This document shows positions 1 to 10,310 of a DNA stretch of 64,000 nt, in pieces (within the stretch, counting starts at the first letter, position 1; each line of letters begins with the position of its first letter). The notes under the pieces were generated by a model that saw nothing but the letters and a program-made list of their open reading frames with translations, made no database searches and was not told the origin of the DNA. The DNA is from Luidia sarsii (taxonomy: Eukaryota; Echinodermata; Asteroidea; Paxillosida; Luidiidae), in the NCBI GenBank assembly GCA_949987565.1, contig OX465120.1, positions 11,889,080 through 11,953,079 of the forward strand. The letters run 5' to 3'. The position numbers and the translations under genes are program-made.

Positions 1-3000
1 CAAGGGCTATTTGTGAGCCAAATTTCAGTGGTTTTGAGTTAATATTAGAGTGACTATTGATTTCCAAAGCGGAACTTTCTCTCTACTGATACTCTCCGCC
101 GTTCAATGTTTACAAGTCATTGCGCACTCGGAGCGCACAGACACAGGAGGGGTCGTTGCCTTTCCCTCAGAATTCATCAAAGAAAACATTCTCAAACCTG
201 GTAACTCTGATCACCAATCGTTAGGGTATTCCCAGGGCTGTTTATAGACCAAATTTTAGTGGTTTTGAGTTAATATTAGAGGGGCTATTGATTTGCAAAC
301 CATAACTTTCTCTCTACTGATACTCTCCGCCGTTTAATGTTTACAAGTCGATGCGCACTCGGAGCGCTCAGACACATAAGGGGTCGTTGCCTTGCCCTCA
401 AAATTCATCAAAAGAAATGTTCTCAAACCTGGTAAGTTTGATCACCTATCTTTAGAGTATTCCCAGGACTGTTTGTAGGGCAATTTTTAGTGGTTTTGAG
501 TTAATATTAGAGGGACTATTGATTTGCAAAGCATAACTTTCTCTCTACTGATACTCTCCGCCGTTCAATGTTTACAAGTGATTGCGCACTCGGAGCGCAC
601 AGACACATGAGGGGTCGTTGCCTTTCCCTCAGAATTCATCAAAGAAAACATTCTCAAACCTGGTAACTCTGATCACCAATCGTTAGAGTATACCAAGGGC
701 TATTTGTGAGCCAAATTTCAGTGGTTTTGAGTTAATATTAGAGGGACTTTTGATTTACAAAGTATAACTTTCTCTCTACTGATACCCTCCGCCGTTCAAT
801 GTTTACAAGTGATTGCGCACTCGGAGCGCACAGACACACGAGGGGTCGTTGCCTTTCCCTCAAAATTCATCAAAGGAAATATTCTCAAACCTGGTAACTG
901 TGATCACCAATCGTTAGAGTATTCCCAGGGCTGTTTATAGACCAAATTTTAGTGGTTTTGAGTTAATATTAGAGGGGCTATTGATTTGCAAAGCATAACT
1001 TTCTCTCTACTGATACTCTCCGCCGTTCAATGTTTACAAGTGATTGCGCACTCGGAGCGCACAGACACATGAGGGGTCGTTGCCTTTCCCTCAGAATTCA
1101 TCAAAGAAAACATTCTCAAACCTGGTAACTCTGATCACCAATCGTTAGAGTATACCAAGGGCTATTTGTGAGCCAAATTTCAGTGGTTTTGAGTTAATAT
1201 TAGAGGGACTTTTGATTTACAAAGTATAACTTTCTCTCTACTGATACCCTCCGCCGTTCAATGTTTACAAGTGATTGCGCACTCGGAGCGCACAGACACA
1301 CGAGGGGTCGTTGCCTTTTCCTCAAAATTCATCAAAGGAAATATTCTCAAACCTGGTAACTGTGATCACCAATCGTTAGAGTATTCCCAGGGCTGTTTAT
1401 AGACCAAATTTTAGTGGTTTTGAGTTAATATTAGAGGGGCTATTGATTTGCAAAGCATAACTTTCTCTCTACTGATACTCTCCGCCGTTCAATGTTTACA
1501 AGTCATTGCGCACTCGGAGCGCTCAGACACATAAGGGGTCGTTGCCTTGCCCTCAAAATTCATCAAAAGAAATGTTCTCAAACCTGGTAAGTTTGATCAC
1601 CTATCTTTAGAGTATTCCCAGGACTGTTTGTAGGGCAATTTTTAGTGGTTTTGAGTTAATACTAGAGGGACTATTGATTTGCAAAGCATAACTTTCTCTC
1701 TACTGATACTCTCCGCCGTTCAATGTTTACAAGTGATTGCGCACTCGGAGCGCACAGACACATGAGGGGTCGTTGCCTTTCCCTCAGAATTCATCAAAGG
1801 AAATATTCTCAAACCTGGGAAGTTTGATCACCAATCGTTAGAGTATTCCCAGGGCTGTTTGTAGGCCAAATTTTAGTGGTTTTGAGTTATTATTAGAGGG
1901 ACTATTGATTTGCAAAGCATAACTTTCTCTCTACTGATACTCTCCGCCGTTCAATGTTTACAAGTCATTGCGCACTCGGAGCGCACAGACACATGAGGGG
2001 TCGTTGCCTTTCCCTCAGAATTCATCAAAGAAAACATTCTCAAACCTGGTAACTCTGATCACCAATCGTTAGAGTATTCCCAGGGCTGTTTATAGACCAA
2101 ATTTTAGTGGTTTTGAGTTAATATTAGAGGGGCTTTTGATTTGCAAAGCATAACTTTCTCTCTACTGATACTCTCCGCCGTTCAATGTTTACAAGTCGAT
2201 GCGCAATCGGAGCGCTCAGACACATAAGGGGTCGTTGCCTTGCCCTCAAAATTCATCAAAAGAAATGTTCTCAAACCTGGTAAGTTTGATCACCTATCTT
2301 TAGAGTATTCCCAGGACTGTTTGTAGGGCAATTTTTAGTGGTTTTGAGTTAATATTAGAGGGACTATTGATTTGCAAAGCATAACTTTCTCTCTACTGAT
2401 ACTCTCCGCCGTTCAATGTTTACAAGTGATTGCGCACTCGGAGCGCACAGACACATGAGGGGTCGTTGCCTTTCCCTCAGAATTCATCAAAGAAAACATT
2501 CTCAAACCTGGTAACTCTGATCACCAATCGTTAGAGTATACCAAGGGCTATTTGTGAGCCAAATTTCAGTCGTTTTGAGTTAATATTAGAGGGACTTTTG
2601 ATTTACACAGTATAACTTTCTCTCTACTGATACCCTCCGCCGTTCAATGTTTACAAGTGATTGCGCACTCGGAGCGCACAGACACACGAGGGGTCGTTGC
2701 CTTTCCCTCAAATTTCATCAAAGGAAATATTCTCAAACCTGGAAAGTTTGATCACCAATCGTTAGAGTATTCCAAGGGCTATTTGTGAGCCAAATTTCAG
2801 TGGTTTTGAGTTAATATTAGAGTGACTATTGATTTCCAAAGCGGAACTTTCTCTCTACTGATACTCTCCGCCGTTCAATGTTTACAAGTCACTGCGCACT
2901 CGGAGCGCACAGACACATGAGGGGTCGTTGCCTTTCCCTCAGAATTCATCAAAGAAAACATTCTCAAACCTGGTAACTCTGATCACCAATCGTTAGAGTA

Positions 3001-3692
3001 TTCCCAGGGCTGTTTATAGACCAAATTTTAGTGGTTTTGAGTTAATATTAGAGGGGCTATTGATTTGCAAAGCATAACTTTCTCTCTACTGATACTCTCC
3101 GCCGTTTAATGTTTACAAGTCGATGCGCACTCGGAGCGCTCAGACACATAAGGGGTCGTTGCCTTGCCCTCAAAATTCATCAAAAGAAATGTTCTCAAAC
3201 CTGGTAAGTTTGATCACCTATCTTTAGAGTATTCCCAGGACTGTTTGTAGGGCATTTTTTAGTGGTTTTGAGTTAATATTAGAGGGACTATTGATTTGCA
3301 AAGCATAACTTTCTCTCTACTGATACTCTCCGCCGTTCAATGTTTACAAGTGATTGCGCACTCGGAGCGCACAGACACATGAGGGGTCGTTGCCTTTCCC
3401 TCAGAATTCATCAAAGAAAACATTCTCAAACCTGGTAACTCTGATCACCAATCGTTAGAGTATACCAAGGGCTATTTGTGAGCCAAATTTCAGTGGTTTT
3501 GAGTTAATATTAGAGGGACTTTTGATTTACAAAGTATAACTTTCTCTCTACTGATACCCTCCGCCGTTCAATGTTTACAAGTGATTGCGCACTCGGAGCG
3601 CACAGACACACGAGGGGTCGTTGCCTTTCCCTCAAAATTCATCTAAGGAAATATTCTCAAACCTGGAAAGTTTGATCACCAATCGTTAGAGT

Positions 3693-3923
3693 ATTCCAAG
3701 GGCTATTTGTGAGGCAAATTTCAGTGGTTTTGAGTTAATATTAGAGTGACTATTGATTTCCAAAGCGGAACTTTCTCTCTACTGATACTCTCCGCCGTTC
3801 AATGTTTACAAGTGATTGTACACTCCGACCGCCCAGACACATGAGGGGTCGTTGCCTTTCCCTCAAAATTATTTCTGTCGAGTTAATATTAAAGGGAATA
3901 TTGATTTCCAAAGCACAACTTTC
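3693..3923 (+). repeat. Representative ~231-bp span ending at insert copy 1 (atypical monomers)
   Basis: This span shows the type D signature on its left (CCAAGGGCTATTTGTGAG, then AGTGACTATTGATTTCC) running into the damaged monomer that borders the insert. In that monomer the usual GCGCACTCGGAGCGC core has become GTACACTCCGACCGC. The same arrangement recurs beside all seven inserts, so it was duplicated together with them. Confidence 0.75.
3812..3923 (+). repeat. Truncated satellite monomer on the left flank of the insert
   Basis: Only 112 nt of this monomer remain. The sequence runs normally to CCTCAAAATT (3870) and then jumps to ATTTCTGTCGAGTTAATATT. This skips about 83 nt that normally carry the GAAATGTTCTC, TGATCA and CCCAGGG landmarks. 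The monomer stops after AACTTTC at 3923, where the insert starts. Equivalent truncated monomers lie at 9486-9597, 22084-22195, 34682-34793, 37356-37467, 40489-40600 and 42699-42810. Confidence 0.85.
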
Positions 3924-3928
3924 CTTCA

Positions 3929-3944
3929 CACAGTAAGGACTGTG
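3929..3944. other. Short perfect hairpin near the left end of the insert
   Basis: CACAGT-AAGG-ACTGTG forms a 6-bp stem with a 4-nt loop, five bases inside the left boundary of the insert. It is conserved in all seven copies. A terminal hairpin could belong to a mobile-element end, but no family match is claimed. Confidence 0.7.
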
Positions 3945-3998
3945 CATTTAGCACGTTAATTTGTCATATAGTTTTTCCAAAAATATCGGGACTCTATT

Positions 3999-4039
3999 CG
4001 TCAGTAGTATGCAGCGCCCTCTATCAGGCAAACAGGTCT
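3999..4039. repeat. Direct repeat 1 of the insert (~41 nt)
   Basis: This 41-nt stretch, with core ATGCAGCGCCCTCTATC, recurs at 4587-4626 with one substitution and one single-base indel. The two starts are 588 bp apart. Equivalents in the other copies are 9673-9713, 22271-22311, 34869-34909, 37543-37583, 40676-40716 and 42886-42926. The right end of the repeat (AAACAGGTCT) is also the left arm of the long hairpin. Confidence 0.9.
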
Positions 4040-4082
4040 GGGTGGATGATTACAAGGGGTGGTCATCCTCTCAGACCTGTTT
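4030..4082. other. Long imperfect hairpin in the insert
   Basis: The arms AAACAGGTCTG (4030-4040) and CAGACCTGTTT (4072-4082) pair perfectly over 11 bp. After a 3 x 3 internal loop (GGT opposite TCT), GGATGA (4044-4049) pairs with TCATCC (4063-4068), leaving a 13-nt loop. This is the strongest secondary structure seen in the window. It recurs at 9704-9756, 22302-22354, 34900-34952, 37574-37626, 40707-40759 and 42917-42969. It could fold in DNA as a cruciform or in RNA as a stem-loop. Nothing shows that it is transcribed. Confidence 0.85.
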
Positions 4083-4429
4083 TTCCAAACATGCACAAGA
4101 ATAACAATGAAATTGAAGGCGTTTTTTCTTTAAATCAGTTTGAAGTACAAAATTGGACGCGGAGAAGATGGTCTAGTAAATATCTGATTGAATCCTTATC
4201 AAAAAATATTCCTGCCTTGGAGGAAATGCATCATATTACAAGATGGGATTTTGTTTTTTCAGCTCGCACAACAGTGGGGCGAAATAGTGTTTTTTACGAG
4301 TATAGGGATATATGTGTTATCGTGGGACGAAAATGGGGCGATGTATTAGCATAACTCTAAAACATCATTTTTCAATCTATTTGGTATAAGCTAGTGAAAA
4401 TAGACAAATGTGTGCATGCAGCTTAAGAA

Positions 4430-4515
4430 GAGCTCTGGTGCATTTAGATATATATCACGAAACTGGAGATTAATTCGTAATAAAAACATATTTACATGGA
4501 ATAAGCCCAGAGCTC
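4430..4515. repeat. Internal inverted repeat of the insert
   Basis: GAGCTCTGG at 4430-4438 is the reverse complement of CCAGAGCTC at 4507-4515, with a 68-nt spacer that includes the palindrome GATATATATC. It is preserved in all copies. With a 9-bp arm it is weaker than the hairpin at 4030-4082. Confidence 0.7.
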
Positions 4516-4586
4516 AGGTATAGCGGGTGTAATATTAAATAACAACAAGCGCAAGGGGGCGGTAGACATTTCATGTTATGTCCTCT

Positions 4587-4626
4587 CGTCAGTATTATGC
4601 AGCGCCCTCTATCAGGAAACAGGTCT
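4587..4626. repeat. Direct repeat 2 of the insert (~40 nt)
   Basis: Partner of the repeat at 3999-4039. Its end AAACAGGTCT is also the inverted partner of AGACCTGTTT at 4073-4082. The 4073-4626 segment is therefore bounded by a ~10-bp terminal inverted repeat as well as lying between direct repeats. Equivalents are 10261-10300, 22859-22898, 35458-35497, 38132-38171, 41265-41304 and 43475-43514. Confidence 0.88.
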
Positions 4627-4636
4627 CGCTCGAAAC

Positions 4637-4866
4637 GTGATTAAACACTCGGAGCGACCAGACACATGAGGAATCGTTGCCTTTATCTTAAAATTTAAGA
4701 GTAAAATATGTTCTCCAACCGGGATAGTTTGATAACCTATGGTTAGACAATTCCTAGGGCTGCATACAGGTAAAATTTTAAATCTCTCGAGTTAATACTG
4801 ATGGTTCTTTTGAATTTTAAAGCCAAACTTTCTCTCTACAGATACTCTCCGTCGTCAATGTTTACA
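4637..4866 (+). repeat. Highly divergent satellite monomer on the right flank of the insert
   Basis: A 230-nt monomer alignable end to end with the satellite but carrying many more differences than any other monomer here. Examples are ATTAAACACTCGGAGCGACC for the core, GAATCGTTGCCTTTATCTT, CCAACCGGGATAG, CCTAGGGCTGCATACAGG and TCTCTCGAGTTAATACTG. The next monomer is already near-normal. Equivalents lie at 10311-10540, 22909-23138, 35508-35737, 38182-38411, 41315-41544 and 43525-43754. The very high identity among these seven divergent monomers shows they were copied together with the insert. Confidence 0.88.
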
Positions 4867-7800
4867 AGTAATTGCGCACTCGGAGCGCACAGGCCCATGA
4901 GGGGTCGTTGCCTTATTCTCAAAATTCATCAAAAGAAATATTCTCAAACCTGGTAAGTTTGATCACCTATCTTTAGAGCATTGCAAGGGCTGTTTGTAGG
5001 CCAAATTTTAGTGGTTTTGAGTTAATATTAGAGGGACTATTGATTTCAAAAGCATAACTTTCTGTCTACTGATACTCTCCGCCGTCAATGTTTACAAGTC
5101 ATTGCGCACTCGGAGCGCTAAGACACATAAGGGGTCGTTGCCTTTCCCTCAAAATTCATCAAAAGAAATGTTCTCAAACCTGGTAAGTTTGATCACCTAT
5201 CTTTAGAGTATTCCCAGGGCTGTTTGTAGGCCAAATTTTAGTGGTTTTGAGTTAATATTAGAGGGACTATTGATTTGCAAAGCATAACTTTCTCTCTACT
5301 GATACTCTCCGCCGTTCAATGTTTACAAGTCATTGCACACTCGGAGCGCTCAGACACATAAGGGGTCGTTGCCTTTCCCTCAAATTTAATGAAAAGAAAT
5401 GTTCTCAAACCTGGTAAGTTAGATCACCTATCTTTAGAGCATTCCAAGGGCTGTTTGTAGGCCAATTTTTAGTGGTTTTGAGTTAATATTAGAGGGACTA
5501 TTGATTTGCAAAGCGTTACTTTCTCTCTACTGATACTCTCCGCCGTTCAATGTTTACAAGTCATTGCGCACTCGGAGCGCTCAGACACATGAGGGGTCGT
5601 TGCCTTTCCCTCAAAATTCATCAAAAGAAATGTTCTCAAACCTTGTAAGTTAAATCACCTATCTTTAGAGCATTGCAAGGGCTGTTTGTAGGCCAAATTT
5701 GAGTGGTTTTGAGTTAATATTAGAGGGACTATTGATTTCAAAAGCATAACTTTCTGTCTACTGATACTCTCCGCCGTCAATGTTTACAAGTTATTGCGCA
5801 CTCGGAGCGCTCAGACACATAAGGGGTCATTGCCTTTCCCTCAAAATTCATAAAAAGAAATGTTCTCAAACCTGGTAAGTTTGATCACCTATCTTTAGAG
5901 TATTCCCAGGGCTGTTTGTAGGCCAAATTTTAGTGGTTTTGAGTTAATATTAGAGGGACCATGATTTGCAAAGCATAACTTTCTCTCTACTGATACTCTC
6001 CGCCGTTCAATGTTTACACGTGATTGCGCACTCGGAGCGCACAAACACATGAGGGGTCGTTGACTTTCCCTCAAAATTCATCAAAAGAAATGTTCTCAAA
6101 CCTGGGAAGTTTGATCACCTATCTTTAGAGTATTCCCAGGGCTGTTTGTAGGCCATATTTTAGTGGTTTTGAGTTAATATTAGAGGGACTATTGATTTGC
6201 AAAGCATAACTTTCACTCTACTGATACTCTCCGCCGTTCAATGTTTACAAGTGATTGCGCACCCGGAGCGCAATGTAGACACATGAGGGGTCGTTGCCTT
6301 TCCCTCAGAATTCATCAAAGGAAATATTCTCAAACCTGGGAAGTTTGATCACCAATCGTTAGAGTATTCCCAGGGCTGTTTGTAGGCCAAATTTTAGTGG
6401 TTTTGAGTTATTATTAGAGGGACTATTGATTTGCAAAGCATAACTTTCTCTCTACTGATACTCTCCGCCGTTCAATGTTTACAAGTCATTGCGCACTCGG
6501 AGCGCACAGACACACGAGGGTCGTTGCCTTTCCCTCAGAATTCATCAAAGAAAACATTCTCAAACCTGGTAACTCTGATCACCAATCGTTAGAGTATTCC
6601 CAGGGCTGTTTATAGACCAAATTTTAGTGGTTTTGAGTTAATATTAGAGGGGCTATTGATTTGCAAAGCATAACTTTCTCTCTACTGATACTCTCCGCCG
6701 TCAATGTTTACAAGTCCCTGCGCACTCGGAGCGCACAGACACATGAGGGGTCGTTGCCTTTCCCTCAGAATTCATCAAAGAAAACATTCTCAAACCTGGT
6801 AACTCTGATCACCAATCGTTAGAGTATACCAAGGGCTATTTGTGAGCCAAATTTCAGTGGTTTTGAGTTAATATTAGAGGGACTTTTGATTTACAAAGTA
6901 TAACTTTCTCTCTACTGATACCCTCCGCCGTTCAATGTTTACAAGTGATTGCGCACTCGGAGCGCACAGACACACGAGGGGTCGTTGCCTTTTCCTCAAA
7001 ATTCATCAAAGGAAATATTCTCAAACCTGGTAACTGTGATCACCAATCGTTAGAGTATTCCCAGGGCTGTTTATAGACCAAATTTTAGTGGTTTTGAGTT
7101 AATATTAGAGGGGCTATTGATTTGCAAAGCATAACTTTCTCTCTACTGATACTCTCCGCCGTTCAATGTTTACAAGTCATTGCGCACTCGGAGCGCTCAG
7201 ACACATAAGGGGTCGTTGCCTTGCCCTCAAAATTCATCAAAAGAAATGTTCTCAAACCTGGTAAGTTTGATCACCTATCTTTAGAGTATTCCCAGGACTG
7301 TTTGTAGGGCAATTTTTAGTGGTTTTGAGTTAATACTAGAGGGACTATTGATTTGCAAAGCATAACTTTCTCTCTACTGATACTCTCCGCCGTTCAATGT
7401 TTACAAGTGATTGCGCACTCGGAGCGCACAGACACATGAGGGGTCGTTGCCTTTCCCTCAGAATTCATCAAAGGAAATATTCTCAAACCTGGGAAGTTTG
7501 ATCACCAATCGTTAGAGTATTCCCAGGGCTGTTTGTAGGCCAAATTTTAGTGGTTTTGAGTTATTATTAGAGGGACTATTGATTTGCAAAGCATAACTTT
7601 CTCTCTACTGATACTCTCCGCCGTTCAATGTTTACAAGTCATTGCGCACTCGGAGCGCACAGACACATGAGGGGTCGTTGCCTTTCCCTCAGAATTCATC
7701 AAAGAAAACATTCTCAAACCTGGTAACTCTGATCACCAATCGTTAGAGTATTCCCAGGGCTGTTTATAGACCAAATTTTAGTGGTTTTGAGTTAATATTA

Positions 7801-9597
7801 GAGGGGCTTTTGATTTGCAAAGCATAACTTTCTCTCTACTGATACTCTCCGCCGTTCAATGTTTACAAGTCGATGCGCAATCGGAGCGCTCAGACACATA
7901 AGGGGTCGTTGCCTTGCCCTCAAAATTCATCAAAAGAAATGTTCTCAAACCTGGTAAGTTTGATCACCTATCTTTAGAGTATTCCCAGGACTGTTTGTAG
8001 GGCAATTTTTAGTGGTTTTGAGTTAATATTAGAGGGACTATTGATTTGCAAAGCATAACTTTCTCTCTACTGATACTCTCCGCCGTTCAATGTTTACAAG
8101 TGATTGCGCACTCGGAGCGCACAGACACATGAGGGGTCGTTGCCTTTCCCTCAGAATTCATCAAAGAAAACATTCTCAAACCTGGTAACTCTGATCACCA
8201 ATCGTTAGAGTATACCAAGGGCTATTTGTGAGCCAAATTTCAGTCGTTTTGAGTTAATATTAGAGGGACTTTTGATTTACACAGTATAACTTTCTCTCTA
8301 CTGATACCCTCCGCCGTTCAATGTTTACAAGTGATTGCGCACTCGGAGCGCACAGACACACGAGGGGTCGTTGCCTTTCCCTCAAATTTCATCAAAGGAA
8401 ATATTCTCAAACCTGGAAAGTTTGATCACCAATCGTTAGAGTATTCCAAGGGCTATTTGTGAGCCAAATTTCAGTGGTTTTGAGTTAATATTAGAGTGAC
8501 TATTGATTTCCAAAGCGGAACTTTCTCTCTACTGATACTCTCCGCCGTTCAATGTTTACAAGTCACTGCGCACTCGGAGCGCACAGACACATGAGGGGTC
8601 GTTGCCTTTCCCTCAGAATTCATCAAAGAAAACATTCTCAAACCTGGTAACTCTGATCACCAATCGTTAGAGTATTCCCAGGGCTGTTTATAGACCAAAT
8701 TTTAGTGGTTTTGAGTTAATATTAGAGGGGCTATTGATTTGCAAAGCATAACTTTCTCTCTACTGATACTCTCCGCCGTTTAATGTTTACAAGTCGATGC
8801 GCACTCGGAGCGCTCAGACACATAAGGGGTCGTTGCCTTGCCCTCAAAATTCATCAAAAGAAATGTTCTCAAACCTGGTAAGTTTGATCACCTATCTTTA
8901 GAGTATTCCCAGGACTGTTTGTAGGGCAATTTTTAGTGGTTTTGAGTTAATATTAGAGGGACTATTGATTTGCAAAGCATAACTTTCTCTCTACTGATAC
9001 TCTCCGCCGTTCAATGTTTACAAGTGATTGCGCACTCGGAGCGCACAGACACATGAGGGGTCGTTGCCTTTCCCTCAGAATTCATCAAAGAAAACATTCT
9101 CAAACCTGGTAACTCTGATCACCAATCGTTAGAGTATACCAAGGGCTATTTGTGAGCCAAATTTCAGTGGTTTTGAGTTAATATTAGAGGGACTTTTGAT
9201 TTACAAAGTATAACTTTCTCTCTACTGATACCCTCCGCCGTTCAATGTTTACAAGTGATTGCGCACTCGGAGCGCACAGACACACGAGGGGTCGTTGCCT
9301 TTCCCTCAAAATTCATCTAAGGAAATATTCTCAAACCTGGAAAGTTTGATCACCAATCGTTAGAGTATTCCAAGGGCTATTTGTGAGGCAAATTTCAGTG
9401 GTTTTGAGTTAATATTAGAGTGACTATTGATTTCCAAAGCGGAACTTTCTCTCTACTGATACTCTCCGCCGTTCAATGTTTACAAGTGATTGTACACTCC
9501 GACCGCCCAGACACATGAGGGGTCGTTGCCTTTCCCTCAAAATTATTTCTGTCGAGTTAATATTAAAGGGAATATTGATTTCCAAAGCACAACTTTC
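4637..9597 (+). repeat. 231-bp satellite array, block 2 (about 21.5 monomers)
   Basis: Begins with the divergent flank monomer. It then runs through a stretch of mostly type A monomers (CATTGCGCACTCGGAGCGCTC linked to GAAATGTTCTC and CACCTATCTTTAG) to about 6240, followed by a mixed B/C/D region identical in plan to block 1. The switch point at 6701-6720 is the junction of the 5,674-bp tandem duplication. It contains CAAGTCCCTGCGC, a variant I see nowhere else. No genes. Confidence 0.96.
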
Positions 9598-10310
9598 CTT
9601 CACACAGTAAGGACTGTGCATTTAGCACGTTAATTTGTCATATAGTTTTTCCAAAAATATCGGGACTCTATTCGTCAGTAGTATGCAGCGCCCTCTATCA
9701 GGCAAACAGGTCTGGGTGGATGATTACAAGGGGTGGTCATCCTCTCAGACCTGTTTTTCCAAACATGCACAAGAATAACAATGAAATTGAAGGCGTTTTT
9801 TCTTTAAATCAGTTTGAAGTACAAAATTGGACGCGGAGAAGATGGTCTAGTAAATATCTGATTGAATCCTTATCAAAAAATATTCCTGCCTTGGAGGAAA
9901 TGCATCATATTACAAGATGGGATTTTGTTTTTTCAGCTCGCACAACAGTGGGGCGAAATAGTGTTTTTTACGAGTATAGGGATATATGTGTTATCGTGGG
10001 ACGAAAATGGGGCGATGTATTAGCATAACTCTAAAACATCATTTTTCAATCTATTTGGTATAAGCTAGTGAAAATAGACAAATGTGTGCATGCAGCTTAA
10101 GAAGAGCTCTGGTGCATTTAGATATATATCACGAAACTGGAGATTAATTCGTAATAAAAACATATTTACATGGAATAAGCCCAGAGCTCAGGTATAGCGG
10201 GTGTAATATTAAATAACAACAAGCGCAAGGGGGCGGTAGACATTTCATGTTATGTCCTCTCGTCAGTATTATGCAGCGCCCTCTATCAGGAAACAGGTCT
10301 CGCTCGAAAC
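9598..10310 (+). mobile_element. Insert copy 2
   Basis: Same boundaries and internal structure as copy 1, and I see no base difference from it. It lies 5,674 bp downstream as part of the duplicated unit and has the six-T run before ACGAG. Left truncated monomer 9486-9597, right divergent monomer 10311-10540. Confidence 0.6.

Larger units (their letters stand above)
1..3923 (+). repeat. 231-bp satellite array, block 1 (about 17 monomers)
   Basis: Head-to-tail copies of a ~231-bp monomer. Recurrent landmarks in each copy are the 8-bp palindrome TAATATTA, the palindrome TTTGCAAA, a pyrimidine-rich stretch (ACTTTCTCTCTACTGATAC), the CpG-rich core GCGCACTCGGAGCGC, the motif GGGTCGTTGCC, and the palindromes TGATCA and CCCAGGG. 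This block mixes all four monomer types. A two-monomer unit (type C then type D) repeats at 462-bp spacing (compare 691 with 1153). The first ~700 bases match the region from 2773 at an offset of 2,772 bp, which is 12 monomers. Nothing else is present: no open frame exceeds about 65 codons, and the short ones are repeat shadows. The function of the satellite is unknown. The window opens inside a monomer, so the array continues to the left. Confidence 0.97.
3924..4636 (+). mobile_element. Insert copy 1, ~713 bp, non-satellite (possible non-autonomous element)
   Basis: Sequence unrelated to the 231-bp monomer begins after AACTTTC (3923) and ends before GTGATT (4637). It replaces about 36 nt of the monomer. 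In order it contains a small perfect hairpin (3929-3944), direct repeat 1 (3999-4039), a long hairpin (4030-4082), an AT-rich middle with the palindromes TGCATGCA (4413-4420) and GATATATATC (4447-4456), an inverted pair GAGCTCTGG/CCAGAGCTC (4430-4438, 4507-4515), GACAT/ATGTC (4565-4582) and direct repeat 2 (4587-4626). No transposase, reverse transcriptase or Pol III promoter is visible, and there is no clear target-site duplication. It could be a MITE-like or other non-autonomous element, or non-repeat DNA captured when an array edge was rearranged. This copy has six T before ACGAG at about 4289-4294, like copies 2 and 3. Confidence 0.6.

Noticed and set aside
3750..3947. 65-codon minus-strand open frame left of each insert (also 9424, 22022, 34620, 37294, 40427, 42637)
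   Set aside because: It lies mostly in satellite sequence read backward and crosses the damaged flank monomer. There is no recognisable protein, and it persists only because the segment was duplicated.
4046..4354. Insert open frame annotated as a gene
   Set aside because: No family is recognised, there is no start context or promoter evidence, and it is frameshifted in copies 4-7. Kept only as a low-interest finding.
4180..4400. SINE-like Pol III promoter in the insert (box B-like GATTGAATCC near 4184, box A-like TAAGCTAGTG near 4387)
   Set aside because: Both are weak matches and stand in the wrong order for a type 2 promoter. No poly-A or simple-repeat tail is present.
3924..4636. LTR retrotransposon or Helitron identity for the insert
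   Set aside because: The 41-bp direct repeats are too short for LTRs and lack TG...CA ends. There is no terminal hairpin followed by CTRR, and no coding domains.
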